Below are positions 43,713 to 52,858 of a stretch of DNA of 64,000 bases, in pieces. The notes below the pieces were generated by a model that had not been told where the DNA came from, searched no databases, and saw only the letters and a list, made by a program, of their open reading frames with translations. The position numbers were made by a program, and so were the translations under genes. Source of the DNA: Emticicia sp031378345 (GTDB lineage Bacteria > Bacteroidota > Bacteroidia > Cytophagales > Spirosomataceae); the NCBI GenBank assembly GCA_031378345.1, contig JANNDY010000023.1:8399-72398 (forward strand). Reading direction: 5' to 3'. The stretch's first letter is position 1. Each line of letters begins with the position of its first letter.

Positions 43713-43789
43713 ATCATTCTGAAAGAATCCGTTTTCATCGAATTGATACCTGCGACGGTCTCTCCCCTTCAGATGCTTTCAGCATGACA
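43713..43789. repeat. Imperfect palindromic intergenic repeat
   Basis: ATCATTCTGAAAGAATCC (43713 onward) and GATGCTTTCAGCATGACA (43772-43789) are inverted relatives, enclosing GCGACGGTCTCTCC. It lies upstream of the XdhC gene. Confidence 0.55.
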
Positions 43790-43870
43790 ACAGCAATTAA
43801 AAAATGTCGAAATACTTAATATTTATGCAGAATTTTTTTAAAAAATATACTCACAAAATCTCAGAGAAAA

Positions 43871-43899
43871 GTAACTCCCCTTTAGGGGCGGGGGGTAAT
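43871..43899. repeat. GC-rich repeat at the end of the TrmH-like gene
   Basis: CTCCCCTTTAGGGGCGGGGGG forms a short hairpin. It supplies the last codons (TPRP) and the stop codon of the RNA methyltransferase gene on the minus strand. Confidence 0.55.
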
Positions 43900-44418
43900 T
43901 TTACTCACAAAATCCCAACAAATAATGCCCACAGTTACCGAAATATTAAGTGAATGTTTTGTGCCAAATTGTGGAATTTCTAAGCAATTATCTGCTATTT
44001 CAATAACTTTTTCGTTAACACCAAAAACTTCATTCCCGAATACAAAAGCATATTTTTGATTAATTTTGGGTTGAAAATTGTTTAATTTTAAGCTATTTTC
44101 AACTTGTTCAACTGCCAAAACGATATAATTTTGTGCTTTCAAATGTTCAATCAATTCAACAATATTTTCATGATACTCCCAAGCAACAGAATCGGTTGAA
44201 CCAAGTGCCGTTTTTTCAATTTCACGGTGCGGAGGCGTGCCTGTAATGCCACACAAATAAATTTTTTCTGTCAAAAAAGCATCGGCAGTACGAAACGCCG
44301 AGCCAACATTATTCATGCTTCGGACATCATCTAATATTATACAAAAATTGTTTTTTTCAGTACCTTTAAAATCTTCTACCGACAAGCGGTTCAACTCTTC
44401 CATTTGAAGTTTTCTCAT
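43882..44418 (-). CDS. SPOUT RNA 2'-O-methyltransferase, TrmH/SpoU-like
   Basis: 178 residues with the three SPOUT motifs: DDVRSMNNVGSAFRTADAF (motif 1), YAFVFGNEVFGVNE (motif 2) and CLEIPQFGTKHSLNISVTVGI (motif 3, forming the knot that holds SAM). It methylates tRNA or rRNA; the exact site is unknown. The last four residues are encoded by a GC-rich repeat. Confidence 0.88.
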   Translation of the reverse strand: MRKLQMEELNRLSVEDFKGTEKNNFCIILDDVRSMNNVGSAFRTADAFLTEKIYLCGITGTPPHREIEKTALGSTDSVAWEYHENIVELIEHLKAQNYIVLAVEQVENSLKLNNFQPKINQKYAFVFGNEVFGVNEKVIEIADNCLEIPQFGTKHSLNISVTVGIICWDFVSKITPRP

Positions 44419-44515
44419 TTGATTTTTTCTCTTTTTTGCAAATATACAAATACTGTCAGTAACACGACATTTGATTTTGGCTAAAAAACCTTATTTTGCA
44501 TCAAATTATAAAAAT

Positions 44516-45139
44516 ATGATGGACTTTATTTTGTTTTTTTTTGTAGCATTCATAAGTTTTGCTGGTTCAATTCAACTTGGTGCGGTCAATTTGGCGGTCA
44601 TTCAAACTACATTGAATAGAGGTCGTACGGCAGGAATATTGGTGGCTATTGGAGGAAGTATTCCTGAAATAATTTATGCTACTTTGGCATTAAAAGGCTT
44701 ATCCTTTCTTCAAAATAATGAAGCTATTATCAAAATTTTAAATCTTCTCATAATTCCAGTTTTTCTAATTATAGGTTTATTAAATATCTTCCAAAAATCA
44801 AAAAACATTGAGCCATTAAGCATTGAAAACGACAAGAAAAAAGTCAATTTTATTAAAGGTTTTTTGCTCGGAATGTTGAATCCACAATTACTTCCATTTT
44901 GGTTTTTTGTTTTAGTTTATCTACGTAAATACTTTATTATCAGCAGTTTAAGTACAAAAGTGTCTTTTGTTTTGGGTACAGCATCTGGTGCTTTTGCTAT
45001 TTTATTTTTGTTTGGATATCTTGCACAACGTTATCGTCATCGTTTTGAAATAATTATAAAAAAATATTCTTTTAATAAAATATTTGGTTATCTATTTATA
45101 GGTTTAGCTATTTTTCAAGCAATTAAATATTTTGTATAA
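44516..45139 (+). CDS. LysE-family amino acid exporter
   Basis: About 207 residues from the ATG at 44516. Six hydrophobic helices; the first has GSIQLGAVNLAVIQTTLNRG, like the family G-x-x-x-GP-x-x-N region, and a GMLNPQLLPFWFF segment starts the second half. Exports amino acids or related small molecules at the inner membrane. Monocistronic. Confidence 0.8.
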   Translation: MMDFILFFFVAFISFAGSIQLGAVNLAVIQTTLNRGRTAGILVAIGGSIPEIIYATLALKGLSFLQNNEAIIKILNLLIIPVFLIIGLLNIFQKSKNIEPLSIENDKKKVNFIKGFLLGMLNPQLLPFWFFVLVYLRKYFIISSLSTKVSFVLGTASGAFAILFLFGYLAQRYRHRFEIIIKKYSFNKIFGYLFIGLAIFQAIKYFV

Positions 45140-45209
45140 TTCTGTCATTTTGCCGACAATTCGATATTTCAAAGCCTACTATCTTTGCATCATCAAACAT
45201 AAATATAAG

Positions 45210-45665
45210 ATGAAAAAAATAACAGTATTACTACTACTTTGCTCGTTTTTATCCAATGCCCAAGATGTAATAAATACGACAACCCGACAAAAACATTTTC
45301 TTCTCGAAAAAGGAGTTGCAATTTCTGGATATGACCCTGTAAGTTATTTTTTAGGCTCACCTCAAAAAGGCAAAATTACCTATACAAATGCAGGAATTAC
45401 TTACAAATTTGCTTCCACAACAAACTTGGAAATGTTCAAAAAGAATCCTACAAAATATGAGCCTCTTTATGGAGGTTGGTGTGCTTATGCAATGGGAGCC
45501 AAGGGCGAAAAAGTAGAAGTTGACCCCGAAAATTATAAGATTGTGAATGGTTCATTGAATCTTTTCTATAAAAACTTCTTTTCAAATACGCTTGACGATT
45601 GGAATAAAAATGAAGCAAAACTTAAAAAACAAGCAGATACAAATTGGCTCAAAACTTTCAAGTAA
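45210..45665 (+). CDS. Secreted YHS domain protein
   Basis: About 151 residues from the ATG at 45210, which gives a signal peptide ending near LSNAQ; the longer frame from 45132 overlaps the LysE gene. The YHS-like core is GVAISGYDPVSYF, ITYKFASTTNLEMFKKNPTK and YGGWCAYAM with Cys. YHS domains bind metal or support copper proteins. Followed by DoxX and ATP-grasp genes with short gaps. Confidence 0.82.
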   Translation: MKKITVLLLLCSFLSNAQDVINTTTRQKHFLLEKGVAISGYDPVSYFLGSPQKGKITYTNAGITYKFASTTNLEMFKKNPTKYEPLYGGWCAYAMGAKGEKVEVDPENYKIVNGSLNLFYKNFFSNTLDDWNKNEAKLKKQADTNWLKTFK

Positions 45666-45700
45666 ATTATTGATTATCAACTACTTACATTTATATAAAC

Positions 45701-46093
45701 ATGAAAATTTTACAACTAATTGCCCGAATTATTGCTGCACTTATCATGTTGCAAACCCTTTATTTTAAATTTACAGCACAACCTGAAAGTGTTTATATTT
45801 TTACAACTTTAGGAATTGAACCTTTCGGAAGAATCGGCTCAGGAATTGCCGAACTCATAGCTTCTATCTTATTACTTATTCCTCGCACATCTTGGATAGG
45901 TGCAATTTTAGGGATAGGTGTAATGGCTGGTGCAATTGCCTCTCATCTCACCATTCTTGGCATAGAAGTGATGAATGATGGCGGACAACTTTTCATCTTG
46001 GCATTGATTACTTCTCTTTGTTGCTTGGTAATTTTGTTTTTTGAACGAGAAAAAGTGCTTAGTTTTACAAAATATATTTTGAAAAAAGGATAA
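45701..46093 (+). CDS. DoxX-like membrane protein
   Basis: 130 residues, four hydrophobic helices: AARIIAALI-type start (IARIIAALIMLQTLYFKF), GRIGSGIAELIASILLLIP, GAILGIGVMAGAIASHL and LITSLCCLVILFF. The pattern fits the DoxX/SURF4-like family of electron-transfer-linked membrane proteins. It lies 12 nt before the ATP-grasp gene. Confidence 0.78.
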   Translation: MKILQLIARIIAALIMLQTLYFKFTAQPESVYIFTTLGIEPFGRIGSGIAELIASILLLIPRTSWIGAILGIGVMAGAIASHLTILGIEVMNDGGQLFILALITSLCCLVILFFEREKVLSFTKYILKKG

Positions 46094-46105
46094 ATCCCAG
46101 CTTTT

Positions 46106-47122
46106 ATGCGAACACCCTTGTTTTTAGTAAAAATCTTCAATTATGAATATTGGACTTGGTGGCTTTTCTACCTACCCATGGCACCTTATTGGATTTTTCA
46201 AGCCATTCGTGCCAAGTCTTTGGCATACTTTACAGCTGTAAATCCCGGTATAGAGGCGGGTGGTTTTTATGGCGAAAAGAAGACAGAAATCATGAAACAT
46301 ATTTCGCATGATTATTTAGCAAAAGCCATCTTTATTGAAAAAGAAATTAATTTTGAGAAAGTGCTTAATCAATTGACTATCAGTGAATTAACTTATCCAA
46401 TAATTGCAAAACCAAATATTGGAGAGCGTGGGAATTCGGTAGCAAAAATTCACTCAGAAGAGGAATTAAAACAATACCATGCCAACATTTCAGAAGATTA
46501 TTTGATTCAAGAATTTGTTACATTTCAAATCGAATTGGGTGTACTTTTTAGTCGCTTACCCAACGAAAAAATAGGCAAAGTATCATCAGTAACTCTAAAA
46601 GAATTTTTGACAGTTACAGGTGATGGAAAATCAACAATTGAAGAATTGATTTTGCAAAGTACACGTGCCAGATTTCAGTTAGAAACCCTACAAAAACGCT
46701 TGGGTGAAAACATCAAAGAAGTATTACGTTTTGGAGAAAAACGCTTACTCGAACCTATCGGAAATCATTGCCGTGGAACAAAATTTGTGAATGCTAATCA
46801 CCTGATTAATAGACAGTTAGATGAGATTTTTACTCAAGTTTCGGCAAGTTTTGACGGTTTCTTTTATGGACGTTTCGATATGAAAGTTTCGAGCATTGAA
46901 GACTTGTATCTTGGGAAAAACATCAAAATAATGGAGTTAAATGGCGTAAGTTCAGACCCAGGACATATATATGACCCCAAATATTACCTTTGGCAAGCCT
47001 ACCGCGATTTGATGTGGCATTGGAAACGTGCCGCCGACATCAGTATTCAAAACCAAAAATTAGGCATAAAACCACTTCCCTTTCGAGATATTTTGGTTAT
47101 AGTTAAGCAGCATTTTGGCTAA
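46106..47122 (+). CDS. ATP-grasp domain protein, D-alanine ligase-like
   Basis: 338 residues. An N-terminal region with a hydrophobic stretch (WTWWLFYLPMAPYWIFQAI) precedes the ATP-grasp core: ELTYPIIAKPNIGERGNSV, EEDYLIQEF-like ISEDYLIQEFVTF, GKSTIEELI and the metal-site segment FYGRFDMKVSS plus KIMELNGVSSDP. It likely joins a carboxylate to an amine or alcohol using ATP. Substrate unknown. Probably an operon with DoxX and YHS genes. Confidence 0.78.
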   Translation: MRTPLFLVKIFNYEYWTWWLFYLPMAPYWIFQAIRAKSLAYFTAVNPGIEAGGFYGEKKTEIMKHISHDYLAKAIFIEKEINFEKVLNQLTISELTYPIIAKPNIGERGNSVAKIHSEEELKQYHANISEDYLIQEFVTFQIELGVLFSRLPNEKIGKVSSVTLKEFLTVTGDGKSTIEELILQSTRARFQLETLQKRLGENIKEVLRFGEKRLLEPIGNHCRGTKFVNANHLINRQLDEIFTQVSASFDGFFYGRFDMKVSSIEDLYLGKNIKIMELNGVSSDPGHIYDPKYYLWQAYRDLMWHWKRAADISIQNQKLGIKPLPFRDILVIVKQHFG

Positions 47123-47140
47123 TATTGCTGTAAATTAGTC

Positions 47141-48352
47141 TTATTTAAAAGCCGAAATTCCAGTGATTGCATGACCCAAAATGAGCAAATGAATGTCGTG
47201 CGTGCCTTCATAAGTTACCACCGATTCGAGGTTCATTTGGTGCCGCATGATAGAATATTCGCCTGTAATGCCCATTCCACCATGAATCTGGCGTGCTTCA
47301 CGGGCAATTTCTAATGCCATTGCTACATTGTTTCGCTTGGCTAATGAAATTTGGGCAGTAGTTGCTTTTCCAGTATTTTTTAAAGTTCCTAATCGCCAAC
47401 AAACCAATTGTGCCTTTGTTATTTCGGTGAGCATTTCGGCCAATTTCTTTTGAATTAATTGAAAAGAAGCAATCGGTTTATCAAATTGAATTCTTTCTAT
47501 CGCATATCTTCTTGCCGACTCATAACAGTCCATCGCTGCACCCAAAGCTCCCCAAGCTATGCCAAAACGAGCATTATCAAGGCACGACATTGGTGCTTTC
47601 AAGCCGTCAGCTTCGGGCAGAATATTTGATTTTGGCACTCGTACATTATCAAAAACCAACTCGCCTGTAATGCTTGCTCGAAGCGACCATTTTCCATGAA
47701 TTTCGGGCGTACTAAAGCCTTCCATCCCACGTTCAACAATGATTCCTTTGATGCGACCTTCTTCATTTTTTGCCCACACAACTGCAACATCAGCTCTTGG
47801 TGAATTCGAAATCCACATTTTTGAGCCATTCAAAATTACGTGGTCGCCATCTTCTTTAAAATTGGTAGTCATGCCACTTGGGTTTGAACCAAAATCAGGT
47901 TCGGTCAAGCCAAAACAACCTAAATATTCTCCGCTACCTAATTTGGGCAAAAACTTCATTTTTTGCTCCTCACTTCCATATTTATAAATCGGAAACATAA
48001 CCAACGAACCTTGCACTGAAGCCGTCGAACGCATACCAGAATCGCCACGCTCAATTTCCTGCATCATCAAGCCATAAGAAATATAGTCAAGGCTTTGTCC
48101 GCCATATTCAAGAGGGATTGTTGGTCCAAAAACGCCCATATCGCCCATTTTTTTGACAATAAACTCAGGAAAAGTGCATGTTTGGGCAGCATCTTCAATA
48201 ATTGGAGAAATTTCTTTTTTTACAAAATCACGAACTGCCGAGCGAATCATTAGTTGTTCTTCGGTCAATAAATCGTCCATTCCGTAGAAATCGGGAGATT
48301 CAAATTCGTCTTTTTTGCTTGAACGGTGGAATGTTTGCTGAGAAGGAGTCAT
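47141..48352 (-). CDS. gcdH: Acyl-CoA dehydrogenase, glutaryl-CoA dehydrogenase type
   Basis: 403 residues with the three acyl-CoA dehydrogenase domains: DLLTEEQLMIRSAVRDFVKKE, GCFGLTEPDFGSNPSGM (FAD/substrate loop), SMARFGIAWGALGAA-like DNARFGIAWGALGAA and the C-terminal QIHGGMGITGEYSIMRH, VTYEGTHDIHLLILG. The Glu in TYEGTH is the expected catalytic base; the end GHAITGISAF is like glutaryl-CoA dehydrogenases, which act in lysine/tryptophan degradation. Glutaryl assignment is by overall pattern. Confidence 0.88.
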   Translation of the reverse strand: MTPSQQTFHRSSKKDEFESPDFYGMDDLLTEEQLMIRSAVRDFVKKEISPIIEDAAQTCTFPEFIVKKMGDMGVFGPTIPLEYGGQSLDYISYGLMMQEIERGDSGMRSTASVQGSLVMFPIYKYGSEEQKMKFLPKLGSGEYLGCFGLTEPDFGSNPSGMTTNFKEDGDHVILNGSKMWISNSPRADVAVVWAKNEEGRIKGIIVERGMEGFSTPEIHGKWSLRASITGELVFDNVRVPKSNILPEADGLKAPMSCLDNARFGIAWGALGAAMDCYESARRYAIERIQFDKPIASFQLIQKKLAEMLTEITKAQLVCWRLGTLKNTGKATTAQISLAKRNNVAMALEIAREARQIHGGMGITGEYSIMRHQMNLESVVTYEGTHDIHLLILGHAITGISAFK

Positions 48353-48400
48353 TTTTTTTAATGAATAATGTAGAATGAATAATATTTATTCATCAATATT

Positions 48401-48934
48401 TTATACAGTTACATCACTTACTTTTACTTCAAGACCCGGCAATAATTTGGACTTTACAATTTCGGCATCTGTACCTCTTGAAAACAATTTATAGTTGCCG
48501 TTTTCGAGCGAAAAAACTTCAATCGTGTCATATTCAGGAAACACAATCCAATATTCTTTTACGCCATATTTTTGATAAATTTCTTTTTTATCAACAGTAT
48601 CTATATAAAAAGAACCTTTTGAAACAACCTCCACTAACAAATCTGGTACACCACGAATCCAATCTTTAATGATACCCTTGTTTTCATTAGAAATATAAAT
48701 CAAATCAGGTTGAACTCTGTTGATTCCAGGTTCAAAAATTACATCTAAAGGAGCATTAAAGAGTTCCCCTAAATTATTTTTAAGTAAAAAATCTTCCATC
48801 ATTCTTTGAAGAATTCTTGAAATCTTTTGGTGTTTTAAAAGAGGACTTGGCATTTCTATTTCTTTTCCATTAATGATTTCAACTAAATCCCAATCTTGTA
48901 AAGATGTTGTTTCGAGGTTTGCTAAAAGTTTCAT
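48401..48934 (-). CDS. Uma2-family (DUF820) nuclease-like protein
   Basis: 177 residues of the restriction-endonuclease-like fold: RVQPDLIYISNENKG and VPDLLVEVVSKGSF with the acidic/Lys residues, then DKKEIYQKYGVKEYWIVFPEY. Members are often multicopy in environmental bacteria; biological role is unclear. Located between gcdH and lysA. Confidence 0.85.
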   Translation of the reverse strand: MKLLANLETTSLQDWDLVEIINGKEIEMPSPLLKHQKISRILQRMMEDFLLKNNLGELFNAPLDVIFEPGINRVQPDLIYISNENKGIIKDWIRGVPDLLVEVVSKGSFYIDTVDKKEIYQKYGVKEYWIVFPEYDTIEVFSLENGNYKLFSRGTDAEIVKSKLLPGLEVKVSDVTV

Positions 48935-48966
48935 ATTATTTCAAATTTTAATCAAATATAAGCAAT

Positions 48967-50187
48967 CTACAAATCAATTACCACTTGATTTTTCAAAATA
49001 TCTTCCATCGTTTCACGCTGACGAATGAGGTGAGGTTTCCCATCATAAATCAAAACTTCGGCAGGACGAAAACGAGAATTATAGTTCGATGCCATCGAAA
49101 ATCCATAAGCTCCAGCATTTTTTATGACCATAATATCGCCTTCTTTGGTCTTTGGAAGCTCTCTATCCTTGCCAAAAGTGTCTGTTTCGCAGATATAGCC
49201 TACAATATCATATAATTCTTTTTCAGCACCATCAAGATTTGAACCATTAATAATTTCGTGGTAAGCGTCATACATCATTGGGCGAATCAAGTGATTTAGA
49301 CCAGAATCTACACCAATAAAATTTCGCTCGGGGCTATATTTTACCACATTTGCTTGTGCCAATAAATAACCACTTTCGCTCACTAAAAACTTGCCCGGTT
49401 CGAACCAAAGTTGTACATCTCGACCAAATTTCTCACAAAATTCATTGAAAACTTTCACAACTCCTTTGCCCAATTTTTCCATATCCGTTACATGATCATC
49501 TTCACGATAGGCAACCTTGAAACCCGAACCTAAATCTATAAATTGGATATTTGGAAAATATTTATAGGTCAAATCAAACAATTTTTCGGCAGCTTCAATT
49601 ATCACATTGGCATTTTTGAAATCCGAGCCTGTATGTTGGTGCAAACCCACTACATTTAAGTCATATTTCTTGACAATTGCATGAATTTCGGCAGCTTGTT
49701 CAATCGAAATGCCAAATTTTGAATCTTTATGACCTGTCGAAATTTTCAAAGTTCCACCCGCCATGATATGCGGATTTATTCGCAAACAAATCTGGAATTT
49801 ATTACCATAAGTTTGACCAAATTTTTCGAGCAAAGGCAACGAATCGAGGTTCATTCGTAGCCCCATTTCGACAGCTTCTTGAACTTCCGAAAATGCAACT
49901 CCGCTTGGTGTATATTGAATTTGATGAGGTTCATAACCAGCCAAAATCGCCAGATGAGCTTCCTGCATAGAAACCACGTCAATATCAACGCCATTTTTAC
50001 GCATCAATTTCATGATACTTATATTCGTGAGTGCTTTACAGGCGTATTTTATTTTTAAATTTGTACCTGCAAAAGCACTTCGCATCGTAGCGATTTGTTC
50101 TTCTATTTTTTGCCCATCATACACATACAATGGCGAGCCAAATTGCTCGACTAAGGCTTCAACGCCTATATTTTGAATCGAAAACAT
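48967..50187 (-). CDS. lysA: Diaminopimelate decarboxylase
   Basis: 406 residues, PLP fold-type III decarboxylase. PLP-lysine motif IKYACKALTN, HQHTGSDFKN, FIDLGSGFKVAY, the EPGKFLVSESGYLL segment and the C-terminal substrate motif GAYGFSMASNYNSR. It makes lysine from meso-diaminopimelate. A carboxynorspermidine decarboxylase would be related but shorter in the N-terminus and is less likely; the dehydrogenase of that pathway is at 28-1239. Confidence 0.93.
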   Translation of the reverse strand: MFSIQNIGVEALVEQFGSPLYVYDGQKIEEQIATMRSAFAGTNLKIKYACKALTNISIMKLMRKNGVDIDVVSMQEAHLAILAGYEPHQIQYTPSGVAFSEVQEAVEMGLRMNLDSLPLLEKFGQTYGNKFQICLRINPHIMAGGTLKISTGHKDSKFGISIEQAAEIHAIVKKYDLNVVGLHQHTGSDFKNANVIIEAAEKLFDLTYKYFPNIQFIDLGSGFKVAYREDDHVTDMEKLGKGVVKVFNEFCEKFGRDVQLWFEPGKFLVSESGYLLAQANVVKYSPERNFIGVDSGLNHLIRPMMYDAYHEIINGSNLDGAEKELYDIVGYICETDTFGKDRELPKTKEGDIMVIKNAGAYGFSMASNYNSRFRPAEVLIYDGKPHLIRQRETMEDILKNQVVIDL

Positions 50188-50199
50188 ACTTATTTTTAA

Positions 50200-50248
50200 A
50201 GCCCTCCCTTGTGGGGAGGGTTGGACGGTCCGCCGCAGCGGTGGGGTT
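50200..50248. repeat. GC-rich palindromic repeat carrying a 16-bp core
   Basis: CCCTCCC pairs with GGGAGGG, followed by CGGTCCGCCGCAGCGG (50226-50241) and GTGGGG. The 16-bp core recurs inside the McrB-like gene (60380-60395) and inverted at 61340-61355. Confidence 0.65.
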
Positions 50249-50253
50249 CTTAT

Positions 50254-50643
50254 TTAAAACGGCAAATCGTCTTTATCGCCTTCTGCTACAACTGCAAATT
50301 CGGGTGCAACAGCTTGTGGTGCTGCTGGAGGATTTGCTGCCTTATAAGCTGCTGGTGCAGGAGTGGCGGCAGATTCGCCAGTTGCCAATTCGATTTTCCA
50401 TGCTTTTAGGTCGGTAAACCAACGACCGTTATATTCACGACTTTCGGCATCAAACGATACTAATAGCTCGTTTCCTTCAGTCAAATGATTTTCATTGAAT
50501 TTATCTCCCCAAACAGTAAGACATACTTTTTTGGGGTATTGCCCGTCAGTTTCTATTACAAAATCTTGTTTTTTCCAAGTGCCATTTTTACCTTCGCCTG
50601 TCTGCTGGGCTAATACATGAATGAGTTTTCCTGTGATTTCCAT
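50254..50643 (-). CDS. DUF3127 OB-fold-like protein
   Basis: About 129 residues (start at 50643). ITGKLIHVLAQQTGEGKNGT and the TVWGDKFNE strand fit DUF3127, an OB-fold protein found in Bacteroidota. A Pro/Ala-rich linker leads to an acidic tip DKDDLPF, similar to the SSB C-terminal peptide used to recruit DNA repair proteins; DNA binding is inferred. Confidence 0.82.
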   Translation of the reverse strand: MEITGKLIHVLAQQTGEGKNGTWKKQDFVIETDGQYPKKVCLTVWGDKFNENHLTEGNELLVSFDAESREYNGRWFTDLKAWKIELATGESAATPAPAAYKAANPPAAPQAVAPEFAVVAEGDKDDLPF

Positions 50644-50786
50644 TGTTAATTTTGATAAATGTTTTTGCAAAAGTACGGTTAAACTTTGAATTATTTAATA
50701 AAAAAAAAGCAGTTGTTTTGAAATAATTATGTAAATTTGGAAACAGAAAACTGCTTCTTCAATAATTTGCATTGGAATATTATTTA

Positions 50787-50863
50787 GACCACCAAGACTC
50801 TAAGACACCTATATATTGATGGACTAAAAGTCAATTACTTTGAGACTTGGTGACTTTGTGGCT
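50787..50863. repeat. Imperfect palindromic intergenic repeat
   Basis: GACCACCAAGACTCTAAGAC (50787 onward) and GAGACTTGGTGACTTTGTGG (50842 onward) are approximate inverted copies built of GACTTNGTG-like units, in a 243-bp gap upstream of the redoxin gene. A related single arm (CTTAGTTGCTTAGTGG) lies near 15460. Confidence 0.55.
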
Positions 50864-50913
50864 TATTTTAAGCTCGTACGAATCTTTGAAAAACCTAAAA
50901 ATGTTATAAATCA

Positions 50914-51447
50914 ATGAGAAAATTTATTTTTATAATTCTAATTTCGCTTCCCTCAGTTGCCCAAAAACTCCCAACAGATTCTCAGCAAATATTTGACTAC
51001 AAAACCCTCAAAAATAACAAAGCATCAATCATAGTTTTCTTTGACCCCGAATGTCCGATTTGTCAGAAATACACAAAGAATTTGAAAGAATTGCAGGAAA
51101 AATATCAAAAAGAAGCTATAAATGTTTATGTAGTTTATCCTTTCAAATTACTTGAAGCAAACTCTTTAGCTGAGTTTAGGAAAGAGTTTAGTTTTGATTT
51201 ACCTATAATTTTTGACCCAAAAAGAAAATTACTTAAAAAGCTAAAAGGTAATTATTCGCCCGAAGTTTTTTTATTAGATAATAAAAGAAAAACGCTTTAT
51301 CACGGAGCTATTGATAATTGGTTTTATGGTCTGGGGAAAAATCGTGCTGCACCAACTGAATTTTATTTGCTTGATGCTATTGAAAAGTACAAGAAAAATG
51401 AAGAAATCAAAGTGAAATATGTTGAGCCTGTGGGTTGTTTGCTCTAA
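50914..51447 (+). CDS. Secreted thioredoxin-like protein
   Basis: 177 residues: a signal peptide (to about SVAQ), then a redoxin fold with active-site CPIC in FFDPECPICQKYTKNL, FDLPIIFDPKRKLL and SPEVFLLDNKRKTLYHGAID. The C-terminus ends EPVGCLL with a third Cys. It probably reduces disulfides or delivers electrons in the periplasm. It is convergent with the haem/copper protein gene at 51489; similar redoxin and haem/copper proteins are adjacent or fused in other bacteria, suggesting a common function. Confidence 0.82.
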   Translation: MRKFIFIILISLPSVAQKLPTDSQQIFDYKTLKNNKASIIVFFDPECPICQKYTKNLKELQEKYQKEAINVYVVYPFKLLEANSLAEFRKEFSFDLPIIFDPKRKLLKKLKGNYSPEVFLLDNKRKTLYHGAIDNWFYGLGKNRAAPTEFYLLDAIEKYKKNEEIKVKYVEPVGCLL

Positions 51448-51488
51448 TTTAGTGAAAATATCTCAAATCTCGTATCTCCAATCTAAAA

Positions 51489-52820
51489 TCAATTTTGCTC
51501 AATATTTTCATCGCCGTCTTTATAATCCAAATAGTAAAGTACCAAGTTTAGCATTTCGTCTTTAGTTCCCCAGCCGTAGCCAATATCAATTGGTGGAGAA
51601 TTTGGATTTTCAGGATTTTCCGCAGAATTATCATAGCTTGCTTCAACAATAAAGGTCGAACCAGCAGGAATTTTCAATAACTTTTTGAATTGATAAGTCA
51701 TTTGCCAATTAAAATCCCAGTTGTCAATTTTTACCAAATTCACAACTTCACCTTCGGGCGTAATCACAAATGCACGAAAACTTTTGCCGATTAAGTGAGC
51801 ATGAGGCAAAACCGAAATCAATGACATTGGTTTGTCAATTTTTTTAGAGATATAAAAAGTTGGTTTTTCGCCAGCTTTAATCAAAAAAGGTTTATTTGAA
51901 ATGTCATTTTCACGCAAAGTAAAGTTTTTTACCTCTCTTTCAATTTTTTGTTTAGCAAAAAAAAGCAAAATCTCCGATTGGTCAGTTTCTGGCACAGGAG
52001 AAGGTGCATAATGCATATTTAGCAAGAAATCGGCATTGGCATTGAGTTTTATTCCAGTGCCGTGTGGGAAACTAATTTTGTCATTTCCTGGTACCCAACC
52101 ATATAAAAACTCTTCTTTCAAAGCTGTTTTCTGAAACTCATAGACTTTTGGGTCAGTTTCGGAAAGTCCATCAATACCACGAATATTATTAGTTGTATCA
52201 AGCATCAAACGGCTATGATGAACATATTTTTTATTTCCTGCCTTAAAACCAATGGCTTCTATATATTCATCTTTTGTAGTATTACTTGGCAAACTAAAAA
52301 AACGAAAATCTTCACTATTGTTGCCTAAAATCTGATAAGGCTTACTCATTTTCAACACCAAATCAGCTTTTTTTTCCTCAATTTGTTCATTGTTTATTGA
52401 TAATTGATTATTGAATTTTCCCTCTTCCATTCCCCCCTCAATCCATAGTCTAATAGTTGCAATTTCACCTACTGTCAAGCCTCTTTCGTTTTTATAAGAT
52501 TGAAATTTTCTATCAGCAGGAAAAGGCGGCATATAACGAGATTGAGTAACTTTACCAATAAAATTTGCTCGTTTGGCTATATCTTGATAGGTAATCAAAT
52601 TGAAAGGACCTGATTTATTCGGTTGATGGCAAGGCGTACAGTTTTTTTGAATAATGGGCAAAATATGCTCATTAAAGTTAATTTCGCTTGTTTTTTGGGC
52701 GAAAGTATTAAAAATAGTTGAAATGAAAAGTATTATTATAACTTTCAGTCTTAAAATATACCGTTTAATAACTTTATGGTAAAACACTTGAATTTTACAA
52801 ATAAAGACTCTAACTTTCAT
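51489..52820 (-). CDS. Cytochrome c / copper monooxygenase-like secreted protein
   Basis: About 443 residues. The ATG at 52820 is used; the hydrophobic signal (KVIIILFISTIFNTFAQ) lies about residues 25-42. A haem c site CTPCH follows in QKNCTPCHQPNKSGPF, with MPPFPAD supplying a possible Met ligand. The C-terminal half has HHSRLMLD, LLNMHYAPSP and PHAHLIGKSF, resembling the copper monooxygenase (PHM) fold. NNQLSINNEQIEEKK is encoded by an AT-rich repeat (52381-52419). Same architecture as 12576-13925. Confidence 0.75.
   Translation of the reverse strand: MKVRVFICKIQVFYHKVIKRYILRLKVIIILFISTIFNTFAQKTSEINFNEHILPIIQKNCTPCHQPNKSGPFNLITYQDIAKRANFIGKVTQSRYMPPFPADRKFQSYKNERGLTVGEIATIRLWIEGGMEEGKFNNQLSINNEQIEEKKADLVLKMSKPYQILGNNSEDFRFFSLPSNTTKDEYIEAIGFKAGNKKYVHHSRLMLDTTNNIRGIDGLSETDPKVYEFQKTALKEEFLYGWVPGNDKISFPHGTGIKLNANADFLLNMHYAPSPVPETDQSEILLFFAKQKIEREVKNFTLRENDISNKPFLIKAGEKPTFYISKKIDKPMSLISVLPHAHLIGKSFRAFVITPEGEVVNLVKIDNWDFNWQMTYQFKKLLKIPAGSTFIVEASYDNSAENPENPNSPPIDIGYGWGTKDEMLNLVLYYLDYKDGDENIEQN
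52381..52419. repeat. AT-rich tandem repeat in frame within the haem/copper protein gene
   Basis: The block consists of related ATTGTTCATTG, TTTATTGATAATTG and ATTATTGAATT units, a low-complexity phrase inserted between the haem domain and the copper domain. It encodes the Asn/Gln/Ile-rich linker. Confidence 0.55.
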
Positions 52821-52858
52821 ATAGTTAATTTTATTATTAACAATAAACAACTAAAGCG

